DNA from: Niebla homalea
Taxonomy: Eukaryota; Ascomycota; Lecanoromycetes; Lecanorales; Ramalinaceae
Direction: 5' to 3'
Assembly (NCBI GenBank): GCA_019925105.1
Contig: JAHGAU010000034.1
Coordinates: 638,472 to 702,471 of the forward strand
DNA length: 64,000 nt
The notes under the pieces were generated by a model. The model saw only the letters and a list, made by a program, of their open reading frames with translations. It searched no databases and was not told the origin of the DNA. Made by a program: the position numbers and the translations under genes. This document shows positions 36,931-47,880 of the stretch, in pieces. Positions within the stretch are counted from its first letter, which is position 1; every line of letters starts with the position of its first letter.

Positions 36931-37849
36931 ACTTTCTTTATTTATAAAGCGGAATATATAGGATAAATATAAATAATTCTTAAGATATATATATAAAGTA
37001 ATAAATAAGTTAACTTTAAAATTATAAAATAAAGAAATAAATATTAAGCGGAAGCTATTATAAGTTATATTCTTAATAAATAAAAGGATAATCAGAAAAA
37101 AGATTAATAATTTAAAATTATACGAAAAGTTATAAATATAAATAAAGAAAAAAAAAAATTATATTAAAGGATATTATCTTAAATAATTAAGTATAACTTA
37201 AAATACTTTAAGTATTATAAATATATAAATATAAAAATATAAAAGAATTATATAAGATTTTAATAACAAATTTACTTTTATATAAAACAAGACTAAGATT
37301 AAAGATTAAGCGGTCTAAAACTATTATTAAAAGGCTATTAAATAATAAGGAGTAATAACTTAAAATAATCGTATAATAAAATATTAAGTTAAATATATAT
37401 AAGAAATATATATAAGTAAATAAATAAGTAAATAAGTAAAACGTACTCCTTATACTTATAAAGAAAAAAGGTAAAATCGAACCGCGACTTATATTTAATT
37501 ATTACTTTATATATAAAATATACTTATATCTTATATAAAGTTAATAAAAATAATATATAGTTTATTAAAAATTTTATTATATAAAATATTCTTTTAAGTA
37601 AATAGAAAGTATAAATATTAAATAATAAAAATATACCTTAATAATTAATTTTTTTTTAATATATTAAGTATTAAATTATTATAATTAACAAAAATACCTT
37701 AAAGGATATATATATCCTTATTCGTTTTTATTAAATTTATAAATATTATATTAAGAATAATCCTTATATTTAATCCGGAATTTTTTTTTTATACTTAAAA
37801 AGGAATATAATCCTATTAACTTAACCTTTTACTTGAATAATATCTTTAA
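36931..37849 (+). other. RIP-saturated DNA, probably upstream part of gypsy 2
   Basis: The plus strand is A-rich with a readable Lys/Leu-rich stretch near 37200-37400 (INIKELYKILI-like) and a TAAA microsatellite at 37415-37440. This is where gag, protease and N-terminal RT of the gypsy element on the right would be expected, but no motif could be named. Confidence 0.35.
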
Positions 37850-39960
37850 AGTATACGGTATATAAAAAAAATTAATTATTTTCTTAGAAGATTACTTTTT
37901 CCCGCGAATCCTATAATTAAAATTAAAGTTATTATTTAATAAGTTAAAAATTAATATAATAAAAATTCAAATATTAGGAAAAGATTATCAAGTAAAAAAA
38001 CGTATACGAATTAAACTTAAGAAGTACGAAAAAATACTTTATTAACCCGTATTGTAGAATATAAGGGACGTGAAAGGATTTACAAATATTATTAATATAA
38101 TAAGAAAATAAATTAAAAACTTCGTAAAAATAATACCCCCGTTTACCGGTTTAATTAAAAATATAAAGTAAAAATAAGAAGAATTAAGAAACATATTATT
38201 TTAATTTATATAAAATATAATAATAAGGGTTAAAGCTTTATTTAAATAAAACCTAAAGCTATCGGTTTCTCTATATATTAATACTTTAAGATACGGAATC
38301 GGATATTATATTACTTAAATTTAAGACGATTATATTATTTTACTTATTTATAACTTATATATAATAAATAAGGCGGAATATAACTATAATACTTATAAAT
38401 AAAAATTAATTGTTATTATTACGTTTAAAAAGAAGTTTTCCTATATATTAAACGTAAGAGAAGTTTTTATTATATATACGGATTATAAATTACTTAAAAA
38501 ATTTATAAATATAAATTATTATAAAAACATCTTTATAAAATAAATAAGTAAGCTAAAAAGGCTATATATTAAGATTAAATATATTAAAGGGAAATTAATA
38601 AAATAACGGATAGTTTATTAAAAATATTATTTAATATTTTAAAATATATACTTAACGAAATAATAAAGAAAATAGTTTTTAAAGTATAAAATAATAAAAA
38701 TAATACGGTATAGTTTTAAAAGAATAATAAAGGAGGATATCGTATTATATTAAAAAAAGTCTTTAAGGAAGCGAAAAATGATAAGATTAATATTTATAAT
38801 AATATATAAATTATAATATAATAATTAAAGGGCTAATTAACTTAAAATACGGAAGGAAAGTTAATAAAGAAAAGCGTAAATAAAAAGAAAAAAGTAAACA
38901 TAAAAGAATTATAATTATAAAGGATAATTAATATAAAATTAATATAAATATATAATATAAAATTAAAAAAAAATTATAAAACAGAATATATATAAATCGA
39001 TTATAAATCTATAAAATTATTAAAACTTGAGGAATTACTTTATTATAAAAACGATAATTAATATATAAATATTATTAAATACTTTAAAATAAAAATAAAT
39101 TTAAAAAAAGAAAAATACGGTATAACGAATAAAATTTAATAAATAATTTATAGATTATGAATTTAATTTAACCGTTAATAAATTCCTTTATTAATACGGG
39201 AAGCGCTAAATAATATATTTAATAAAAAAAAATTATATAAATACCTAAAGAAGTCTATAATGATATAAATTATTTTTTATTAAAAATAATATTAAAGAAA
39301 TTACGATATCGTTATTAATAATTAAATATAATAAAAGATATCGTTAAATATATATAAAAATACTTAACTTATACGAAATAAGTATATAAAAATTATATAG
39401 TTTTATTAAGTTTAATTAAAGGAAAAGCTTTTTTTAACCTATTTAAAGCGGACTTTATTAACGGTTTTAAATAAGTATAAAACGGTCTTTAATACGTCTT
39501 TAATATAATAAATTATTCTTTATAATTTATATAGTTATTCTATATTAAACTAGTTAATATAAAAAATATAATCGTTATATTAAAAAAGTATATAAATTAT
39601 TACTTAAAGTTAATAATAATATATATAAATATAAGGAAGGTATTTATAAATAAAAAGATAAGAAGTTTCTTACGCTTATATAATATTTAATTAATTCCTA
39701 TATTAAGTATAACTTATAAAGTAATAAGTATAATTAAATTTAATAATTAAATTTAATAAAACGTAATAAAAAACTTAAACTTAATAAAAATATAATTAAG
39801 TATAAGCGGGAAAATTAATAATATCAAGTATTAACTTAAAACATATTAAATATTTAAAATATATTTTTATTAAAATTTTCTTTAAGATTAAATTAAATAT
39901 AGTATATAAACGGAATATAATTAAGTTAAGGGTTATAATATATATTAGAGAAAAACGATA
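37850..39960 (+). pseudogene. Ty3/gypsy pol, second copy or family (RT end, RNase H, integrase)
   Basis: On the plus strand 38077-38160 reads GFTNIINITRKQIKNFVKII, then PPFTGLIKN, the gypsy connection motif GFLG..NYYR.FI..F..I..PLT.L. RNase H follows: YINTLRYGIGYYIT at 38273-38315 (for Y.DAS..G.G..L.Q), then AEYNYNTYKQKLIVIITFKK and VREVFIIYTDYKLLKKFI at 38377-38505 (for AE.NY...EKELLAIV.A...W and F.V.TDHK.L). An integrase N-terminus is suggested at 39020-39110. Its core at 39430-39700 reads FFNLFKADFINGFK, then VFNIINYSLQFIQLF and RKVFINKKIRSFL. It has opposite orientation to gypsy 1. LTRs not found. Numerous RIP stops. Confidence 0.8.
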
Positions 39961-40324
39961 CCGCCTCTAAAAAAAGCGATGTACGAAGTTATTTAAGGAT
40001 TTATAATAAATAAAGTAAGTATTAAGGAAGAATTATAGGAGAGGTTAAATAAAATAAAAAATTAATAAAAAAACGTTATAATAAAGGAATATAAAATTAA
40101 AACCCGTTAAAAGAAAGATAATTAATTATACGATAAAATTTTCCCTTAAATCTTAAAAAACTTAAGCTTTATTAAATAAAACTATTTATTATTAAGGACT
40201 TTATAAAAAAGTATAAAGTTTTATATCAATTAAAAAAAATAAATAGGGTTTTTATACTTAACTTATTTTAAGGTAATTATCTTAAAGTATTTATATTATA
40301 AACCGGGTATCTTAAATTTTCCGA
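39961..40324. other. RIP-saturated DNA between gypsy 2 and an unmutated island
   Basis: Nothing readable was found; an LTR for the gypsy element might be expected here but no ends were seen. Confidence 0.4.
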
Positions 40325-40501
40325 TAAGCCGGAGTGTTAGGGTACTGGAGTAGGTAGGTCCTAGTAATGAATGAATAATAGCTATAAAGGTAGCTATGAT
40401 GCATGTGGTGCACGCATGGTAGGTGTATGCGCCAAGCCCCCCCGGGAGCTAGTCCTTATAGGGTAAGTAGGCCGAGTATAGGAGCAAGGCTACTTGGAAC
40501 C
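40325..40501 (+). promoter_or_regulatory. Unmutated GC-rich island upstream of a ghost ORF
   Basis: CpA and TpG are frequent (tgatgcatgtggtgcacgca, ccaagcccccccgggagc) in contrast to both sides, so this was not part of a RIPed repeat. A GCATGTGGTGCACGCATG near-palindrome lies at 40401-40418. It sits directly 5' of an in-frame ATG at 40502 and could be that gene's former promoter. No TG...CA ends with target duplications were found, so I do not call an LTR. Confidence 0.4.
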
Positions 40502-42061
40502 ATGATACGATCCCCCCCTTTACGACGGTAAGCTCCTGCGAGCCACTTACTATATTTATTATTATTAATACTATCCTCGGGGTAAGTTATTATCTAAATA
40601 AAGCCCCGGGCGTATCGTAATTATTATAATTAACTATAGTTATTAAGTATTAAAGACCGCTCGAGACGTATATTAAAAAAAAAACCCGTATTTATACCGG
40701 TATAGAGGTGAAAAAATCGAGAAAAAATCGACGGGAACTAAGTCGATTAACGCAATCTCCGATAAATAACCGGGTCGTATACTTTTTATTAAAAAGGAGT
40801 TTAATTTAAAGCTATTACCGTTATTATTACGGTCTTTTATTAAAGAATTGAATATTATTAAAGAAGGCTTACTTATTAATAGGCTCGCTTTAATATTAAG
40901 CATCCAGGATTTTCCTGGTTTTATTATATAAGAGTAATATGGAGCCCTTATAGGGTATACCGGTATAAGTAAATAGGTATCTAAGCTTTAAATACTTAAT
41001 ATATAGCTTACGACGTAAAATCTCGTCTTTAAAGTAATCGGGGTAAGTAATTTTAAATTTATCTTTAATAATCTCCTTAAGATCGTTATTTAGTAATATC
41101 TAAGTTAATTAAGGTAAATAAAAGGCTATACTCTTAGCTTAACGGATATCGAGATCGTATTAACGAAAATGACCGACAAATTAACGATATAATATAAGAG
41201 TAAAACCGTCCGCAATTTAATAATAAAGCTTTAAAGTAAGGAGCCTACGTAAGGTTAAGATTTTATAAAGCTTAAAGTAGCTTAAGGACGTAATTATAAT
41301 TAAGAATCGAATATAAAACTTATTAAATATCTTATTTTTCTTGCCTTTTTTACCTATACCGAAGTCCGGTAAGTATAGTTAAGTATTATATATAGAGACT
41401 TTATTATATATATTAAATATATTATCTAAATCTTTAATTATTTAGGCCGGTGTTATGGTAGGAAACAACATAGGGGTTAGTGCTTACCTCGTGACCCTAG
41501 CTTAGCCGGGCCACAGGAATACTTAATACCTGTCCTTCCCACTTTTCCTTTTACTTCTTTAACAATTAGTCTACTTACCAAATATACCATTTGTTAAGGC
41601 TATATATACATTTCACATTACCATATTACCCTCAAGCTTTAGGCATACGTCTGGCTTAACAGCCGGTAAAGTATATAAGTCGTTTAAGAGTAAATCGGCT
41701 TAAGCTTTAAGTAAATCGAACGTATTATCTCTATAATAATCACGGATATAATTTATCTTATCGGATTTATAAGTGAAGAGTATAGTATTTTAACGGAATT
41801 TTAAGTCGAAATATAAACGTTAGCCGTCCTATTACTCCTTTTAATTACGGAATAATAGTACGTTAAGGTATTTCTTATTCGTTCCTTACAATCCGGGTTA
41901 CGGGGTATATGAAGGAGTACGGGGAGTAAAAGGAATAAGTAATTTTTTAATCTTTAGAATTAAGGCTTTAATACCGGCAACGACGTCTTTATTATTTAAA
42001 TTATAAAGGAGCGGACGGCAAAAGGGGCGCGCTTTCCGGCTTCTGGCCCAGTGTGGCTTAA
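40502..42061 (+). pseudogene. RIP-killed gene of about 450 codons, interrupted by a solo LTR, unknown family
   Basis: One plus-strand frame is readable from ATG 40502 to TAA 42059-42061, ignoring the 216-bp LTR insertion. Internal stops are TAA, TAG or TGA of the RIP type (Gln codons most often). Segments look like real protein: NIKHPGFSWFYYIRVIWSPY near 40890-40950, NKRLYSQLNGYRDRINENDR near 41120-41180, QFNNKALKQGAYVRLRFYKA near 41215-41270, and after the LTR NHGYNLSYRIYKWRVQYFNG near 41740-41800. Both ends lie in non-RIPed DNA; the middle is mutated. The stop-free antisense stretch 40903-40673 is its shadow. No domain is recognised, so it may be a host gene copy or a transposon ORF. Confidence 0.6.
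41451..41661. mobile_element. Unmutated 211-bp solo LTR with GCCGG target duplication
   Basis: Begins TGTTATGG and ends GCTTAACA (terminal inverted repeat TGTTA/TAACA, TG...CA). GCCGG flanks it at 41446-41450 and 41662-41666. Inside, CpA and TpG are abundant (gtaggaaacaacataggg, ttcacattaccatattacc), so RIP never touched it, while the ghost ORF on both sides is RIPed. Different in sequence from the solo LTR at 9583. LTR plus duplication equals 216 bp, a multiple of three, so the host frame is kept. The parent element is not in the window. Confidence 0.88.
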
Positions 42062-42270
42062 TTGGGTTTAACGGCCGCCCAGCTGGGATATGCGTGGTCT
42101 TATTGTCCCTTACCGCTTTCTTAACATAAATACCGCCTTCCCTTTATATTTCTTCTTTCTTCCTTTTAATTTTTTACCCTTATTTATATTAGTTTTTACC
42201 CCTTTTTTATTAATTATATAGTTAATAATTATTCTTCTCTGGCTTTATTGTTCGGACCTTATTTATAAAT
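42005..42270. other. GC-rich then pyrimidine-rich unmutated island
   Basis: Contains the 3' end of the ghost ORF, a GCCCAG direct repeat (42046 and 42076), the patch gctgggatatgcgtggtctt, and then a long CT-rich tract (cgccttccctttatatttct, ttctttcttcc). CT-rich tracts are common just upstream of fungal start sites, so this may be the 5' flank of the gene whose tandem-repeat coding DNA follows. No start codon could be fixed. Confidence 0.4.
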
Positions 42271-42630
42271 ATTACCTTAATAATGCCTTCCTTATTATAC
42301 CTTACCGTTAATTAAACGATTAATATAGGATTATTCGTAATTATTACCTTAATAATATTTTCCTTATTATATTTTATTATTAATTAAATAATCGGCGTAA
42401 GATTACTTATAATTATTACCTTAATAATACCTTCCTTATTATACCTTACCGTTAATTAAACGATTAACATAAGATTACTCGTAATTATTATTTTAATAAT
42501 ATTTTTCCTATTATATTTTACCGTTAATTAAATGATTAACGTAAGATTATTTATAATTATTACCTTAATAATATTTTTTTTATTATACCTTTACGGCTAA
42601 TTAAGCGATCGGTATAAGATTATAGGAATT
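42271..42630. repeat. Minisatellite, five units of 72 bp (24 codons)
   Basis: The word attaccttaataat (or its RIP variants) starts units at 42271, 42343, 42415, 42487 and 42559, exactly 72 bases apart. The rest of each unit is also conserved (ccttattata, gttaattaaacgatta, taagattac). A constant period divisible by three suggests a 24-residue protein repeat. On the plus strand one frame gives YLNN.FLIIPYRQLND per unit, with stops only at TAA. Neither strand nor frame is proven. The fifth unit is imperfect. Confidence 0.8.
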
Positions 42631-42899
42631 AATAATAATAATTAATAATTAATATTATTCTTTTTATAGTAATAATTAATTAAAAAAATATTTTACGCTT
42701 TTAAGTAAGTTTCTGCTACGCCGTTAATTTACGACTTTAAGTTAAATTATAAAGTAATTTCTTAATTTCCCCTATATTAAATTTAATAAAGATCGGCGGT
42801 ACCTTACCGGTTTAATTTAACTTATTTAAGTTTTATAAGCGTTAATTATAGTATTAATTAATATTATTTAAATTAAAAAATAACTTTAAGGAGGCGTAT

Positions 42900-43540
42900 A
42901 TAATATAGAGGCTCGGCTAAATTATATTTTTATTTTTTAAGTTAAAAACTTTATTAAGATCGAGTTATATAAACTTTTCATAAATAGGTACTTAATACTT
43001 TACGGATAAGACGGCTGAGGAAAGTCAGTTGGTCGAAGTGGAGACGGCTAAGGAAAGTCAGCTAGTCGAAGTTAAGACGGCTGAGGAAGGTTAGCTAGTT
43101 GAAGTTGAAACGGTTAAAGAAGGTTAGTTAGTCGAAGTCAAAACGGCTGAGGAAGGTTAACTGGTCGAAGTCGAGACGGTTAAGGAAGGTTAACTGGTCG
43201 AAATTAAGACATAAACCTAAAAGAACCTTTTCTTTTATAATTTTTAAAGGGGTGCCTTTAAGACATTAATCCTCTTTACGCTAAGGATTAAGAAGGGATA
43301 ATATAATTAATATTAATAAAAAGGCTTAGCTTAAAGGTTATTATAAGACGGTTAATTAAATACGCGGTTTATATAATTAAAGGACTTATTAACGTATATT
43401 AATTAATATAAGATTTAACGGCTATTAACGATTAAATAATTATAAAAGGAATAAGTCTTAAGAAATAAGAAGAAAGAATTTAATATTAATCTTAAAGCTT
43501 TTAATATAAATATAGCTCCTCCTACCATTTAACTTTTAAT
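42900..43540 (+). pseudogene. RIP-decayed protein gene with 11-residue acidic repeats
   Basis: At 43011-43208 six tandem 33-bp units read TAEESQLVEVE, TAKESQLVEVK, TAEEG*LVEVE, TVKEG*LVEVK, TAEEG*LVEVE and TVKEG*LVEIK on the plus strand. The stop is always in the column where the first two units have CAG Gln, so the frame and strand are fixed. The frame extends upstream (RSSYINFSQIGTQYFTDK) and downstream to about 43540 (RFIQLKDLLTYINQ, then LRNKKKEFNINLKAFNINIA). An 11-residue heptad-like E/V/L pattern could form a long coiled coil. No known family. The start was not found; the 72-bp repeats at 42271 may belong to the same gene. Confidence 0.6.
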
Positions 43541-45120
43541 CTTAAAATTTCCTTTTTAATTTTTATATTTAAGTAAATTAATCTTATTAGATTATTTAGT
43601 TCCCTTTATACTTTATATTTTAGAATAGCCTTTATTAATATAAATATTATTAATTTCTATAAATAACTTTTACTTAAGGTAAATTTACGTAATAATTACC
43701 GGCCTCCGGTATATAAAATACTTATTTTTAATCGTTTTTAGGAAAGCCGTTAAGTTCTTAAAATTAATAATAAATTAAAGGAGAAAGTTAATAACTTTAA
43801 TCCGATTTAAGTATTAAATACGGCCTTATTATTACTTAACGATCCCTTAACTTTTATTATTATTAAAGTAAACGGTAAAAATAAATTACTTATTTTATAA
43901 GTTAAATAATAATTAATAACTCCGTAAATATAATAAAGGAACGAGAAAACTATAGCGGTATTTATAATAATAACCTTAAAGATTTCTTAAGTTTTAAAGA
44001 CTTATTATTAAACGTAAATAAAATATAAAAGTTATAAAGCGCATATAAGAATAATATATATTTAATGGATAAGCTAAATATAAACTTTAAATATATATTT
44101 AAATATAAATAGAAAAAGAGTAATATATTTAATTTATAACTTAACTTTATTTATTTATATAATTGATAAAATTACGAATAAGATAATAATGAAAATTATA
44201 TTATTAACCCGGAGTAAATAAACTTCTAGGATAATTAAGGCGATAATTATATTTACCTTAATTATTATCTATTATTTAAGTAGTATTACCGCGATTATAG
44301 TAAAAAGCGAGGTTTATTAAATATCTTATTAGTTTTTTTAATAAATTTAAATATTAAATAAGATTTACGTTTTATCTTAATAACTATAATATTAATATTA
44401 TTTATTAAAGCTCTTATTCTATATTAAGAGTCTAAGATCTCTTATATTTATAATATTAACCTTTTAATAAGAGCTTATATATAAACCAATAATATAAACG
44501 TCGTTTTTAACGATAATAATTAATTTTATTAAGAAGTTAAAGTATTAGAAAATAAAGAATATCCGAGTAATTATAATAAAAAAAGTATTATATTATACCC
44601 TTTAAAGAAAAAACTACGATCTATTATTAAGAAGAAGCCTTTACCGAAACGTTATATTAAACGTTATCGTTTCTTATTATTATTTATTTCGGATAAAGAA
44701 AATAAAGGTAACCTTTTACTTTTTTTATTTCCTTTTATTCCGGTTAATTTAAAAAGAAAAAAGTATATTAATAATAAGTATAATTGCGTTATAAAAAGGT
44801 TAATATAGTATATAGGCTCTTAAATAGCGATTATCTATAAATAATAAAACTAGGAAAAAAAGATCTTAAAAGAAAAAAGGTGAACCGGGGGCGTAAGAGA
44901 CCCCGGAAGTAATACCTTATTTAATAAAAGGATTCCTGGATGGATAGGGCTTATTTAATGAGCTTAAATTTATTATAAGATTAAAAGGAGAAGAAAATAA
45001 GTTAATATAATTATTAGCTTAAATATAAATATAATAAACGAGTATAATATTATAAATAGATTATTATTATTTAATTTTATTATTAATAAAAAGCTAAGTT
45101 TTATTTAATATAAATTATTA
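43541..45120. other. RIP-saturated DNA, frame lost
   Basis: The gene on the left may continue to about 43920, where two plus-strand frames are both readable, so an indel is possible. From 43980 to 45120 I found no convincing frame. At 44690-44780 and 44860-44950 short less-mutated patches occur (gaaccgggggcgtaagagac). Confidence 0.35.
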
Positions 45121-45410
45121 TAGCTTAATTTTACTTAAATTAAATCATTATTACGGTACTATTTAATTTATTATGGAATATTCCTCTTTTTTATTCTGTA
45201 ATTCCTTTTTAAATTTTTATATAATAATATTACCGATAAACGATAATAAGAAGCCTTTATTATTAAGAAGGCTGGTAATTAAACCTACCGGAATACCCTC
45301 TAAATATAGTATAATTCATAACGGGCTTTCCGATTATATAACCTTCTTATATTATAGTTATTTATTATTTAATTATTTAAATTTACTTTAACCGTAATAT
45401 TTTATATATA
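45121..45410 (-). pseudogene. RIP-decayed minus-strand ORF fragment, unknown
   Basis: Minus-strand reading from about 45400 gives QEGYIIGKPVMNYTIFRGYS, then GRFNYQPS and KGITEQKRGIFHNKLNSTVI, with TAA read as Gln. The plus strand over 45173-45391 is open for 72 codons, which fits the shadow effect (minus-strand Gln-to-stop codons appear as TTA Leu opposite). About 90 codons are visible. No family recognised, and the start and end are unknown. Confidence 0.35.
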
Positions 45411-45487
45411 TTCTTAATCTATAAAGTCTTATAAATACTTTTTAATAAATAAATTTAAGCTTAGAATTATATAATAAGGAATCGGAT

Positions 45488-46310
45488 TTATAAGTTAATA
45501 TTAATATTTTATAATAATATCTTATACGCGGTTTTAACTCTTAGGAATTTTTAAATAAATAATTAATTCTAAGATTAAAACTATATAATATAAGCTTATT
45601 AAACTTTAAATAAATGGGTTTATAAGTTAATATTAATACCTTTTAATAATACTTTATATACGTTCTTAACTTCTTAAACTTTAAGAGTACTTATAGATAA
45701 GTAAATTAAAGACTAAATTTATATAATATAAACTTATTAACTTTAAAAAAAACGGACCTATAAGTTAATCTTAATACCTCTTAATAATACTTTATATATA
45801 TTCCTGACTTCTTGGACTTTAAGAATACTTATAGATAAGTAAATTAAAGATTAAATCTATATAATATAAACTTATTAATTTTAAAAAAAAACGGACTTAT
45901 AAGTTAATCTTAATATTTCTTAATAATACTTTACGAACGTATTTAACTTCCCGGAATTTAAGAGTACTTTTAAATAAATAAACGGAAGATTAAATTTATA
46001 TAACGTAAACTTATTAACCTTTAAAAGGACTTATTTATAAGTTAATTCTAATATTTTATAATAATATTTTATATATATTCCTAACTTCTAAGGGTATATA
46101 AATAATCCTAAATAAATAAATTAAAGTCTGGATTTATATAATATAGAAATATAAAATTTTTATTAAACGGATTTATAAGTTAACGTTAATACTTTATAGT
46201 AGTATTTTAATAAAAGTCCGGACGATACGGACTTAATTAAGACCTAATATAATAGGATATTATTATCGTTCGATGTTATAAATTTATAAGCCGATAATTA
46301 TTACATATTA
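45488..46310. repeat. Tandem array, six units of 132-139 bp
   Basis: The word ttataagttaa (ctataagttaa in one unit) starts units at 45488, 45620, 45758, 45897, 46035 and 46173. Each unit also shares taata.tttatata..ttc, aacttc, aataaattaaag and tttatataat.taa in order. Steps are 132, 138, 139, 138 and 138, close to 46 codons, and the single 139 comes from one extra A in an A-run. A decayed 44-46-residue protein repeat is likely. The reading frame is not resolved. Confidence 0.75.
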
Positions 46311-47579
46311 AGGTATATTATAAGTATTTTAGATTATAAAAACTTAAGAATAAACTTTAATTAAAAATAATTATTAATATATATAAAAAGTAATCCGTAA
46401 AACAGCAAGATATATAGATTCTTACTATAATAATACCCTTAGTATATATTAATATTAAGTTTACTTAATAATTTACGTATTCTTATATAATTATATCCTT
46501 AAATTTACGACTTAAAATTATTTATAAAGAAATACGTAACTTAACTTAAAAGGCGTATATTTTAATAACGAATTACGCGAGCTTATTTTTAAAAGGATTT
46601 TAACTTATAAATTATTATTTAAAAAGCTCTTAAATTATAAATATAAATATAATTTATATTAAACTAAAAATACGTTAATATCGTTTTTTTATAAATTCGT
46701 TTAATAATAAATAAGATATTAAAATGCTTAAGAAAATATAAAATAAGTTTAACTTATAAGTTATTAATAAGCGTAAAATACTTTTTATATAAAAAGGTTA
46801 TAAATATAATAAATAAATATCTTATTATTTTAATTTAGGATCGTAAAAAGTTTAAATATATCGGCTAAGATAAACTTAAATATCTTAAATATAAGCTTTA
46901 ATTATTAATAAAGCTTAAAAAAACAGTTAAATATTACTTAAAGTTATATAAAGAAGTTAGAGTAAAATATTCCCGTAACTTAAAAACGCCCCTATACCGT
47001 TATATATTAATATTAAAAATAGCGTAACAATCTATTATAACTTAATTAAATTATAAGCTTAACTGTTTAAGCTTTTTATATTTTTATTTATTATTAATTT
47101 TAATTATTAATTTTATTAATAATAAAATAATTAATAAAATTAAGTTCGAACTTTCAAAATTAAGCTTTATCGTTTATTAACGTCGGGCGTCGGATAAATT
47201 ATATAATAATATAGCTCTTTAATTAATTAATTACTTAAGAATAAGTTAATTTTATTAATAATATTTAATAACTTTTAACTTTAATACTTTATCCCCGGAA
47301 GGATAAAGGATTAACCGTTATAGCTAGGCTTAATAAAGGAATCTACTTATATTAGATTTTTTTCTGGAAATAAAATAAAGTTATATATATTTTACTTATT
47401 AACTTTAATAGTATTTATATTCCCGGATACTTTATTATAAATTACTTAATTAATATTAATAATCTATTTAATACTTTTCTTTTTACTAAGTTAATTATAA
47501 TTTAGGGCTATAATATTTAAGTCTTTAATTATAGTTTTTTAATAAGGATTACGGTTTATATTTCAGTAATTATAACTGA
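46311..47579. other. RIP-saturated DNA with faint plus-strand coding
   Basis: A plus-strand stretch near 46720-46860 reads NKRKILFIQKGYKYNKQISY, which could be coding. It may be the upstream part of the ghost ORF at 47580. Nothing could be named. Confidence 0.3.
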
Positions 47580-47880
47580 CTTTATAAGATATGGATTTAA
47601 ATATCTTAAAGGAGCATTTATAATAAGCGATAAAGGTTTTAAAGTATTATATTTATAATTAAAGACGTTTAACTTAAAAGGGAGAATAAGTTACTTAATA
47701 TATAAACGTTTCTTATAAATTAACGGAGTATATATCCCTTTTAATAATAATAAAACCGTAAACTTTAAGCGCGTTAACGATAGTCTTAATAACTTCTACT
47801 ATATTAAAGTCGACCTTAAGACTTCGTCTTAAGGGATAGATACCGGTCCTTAAGACCTTTATTATTTATATCGATAACCG
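47580..47880 (+). pseudogene. Low-damage ghost ORF segment, unknown
   Basis: The plus strand runs for about 100 codons with only four TAA stops: YGFKYLKGAFIISDKGFKVL, then RISYLIYKRFLQINGVYIPF, then TVNFKRVNDSLNNFYYIKVD. The rate of stops is clearly lower than around it. The frame fades at both ends. No family is recognised; it may be part of the same gene as the faint coding at 46.7 kb. Confidence 0.45.

Noticed and set aside
40325..40560. Possible third solo LTR beginning TGTTAGGG
   Set aside because: No matching CA end and no copy of the preceding CGGAG was found downstream, so the LTR criteria are not met.
40673..40903. 76-codon open frame on the minus strand
   Set aside because: It is the in-register shadow of the plus-strand ghost ORF 40502-42061.
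45173..45391. 72-codon open frame on the plus strand
   Set aside because: The minus strand in the same register reads as better protein with Gln-to-stop changes, so the open frame is likely a shadow.
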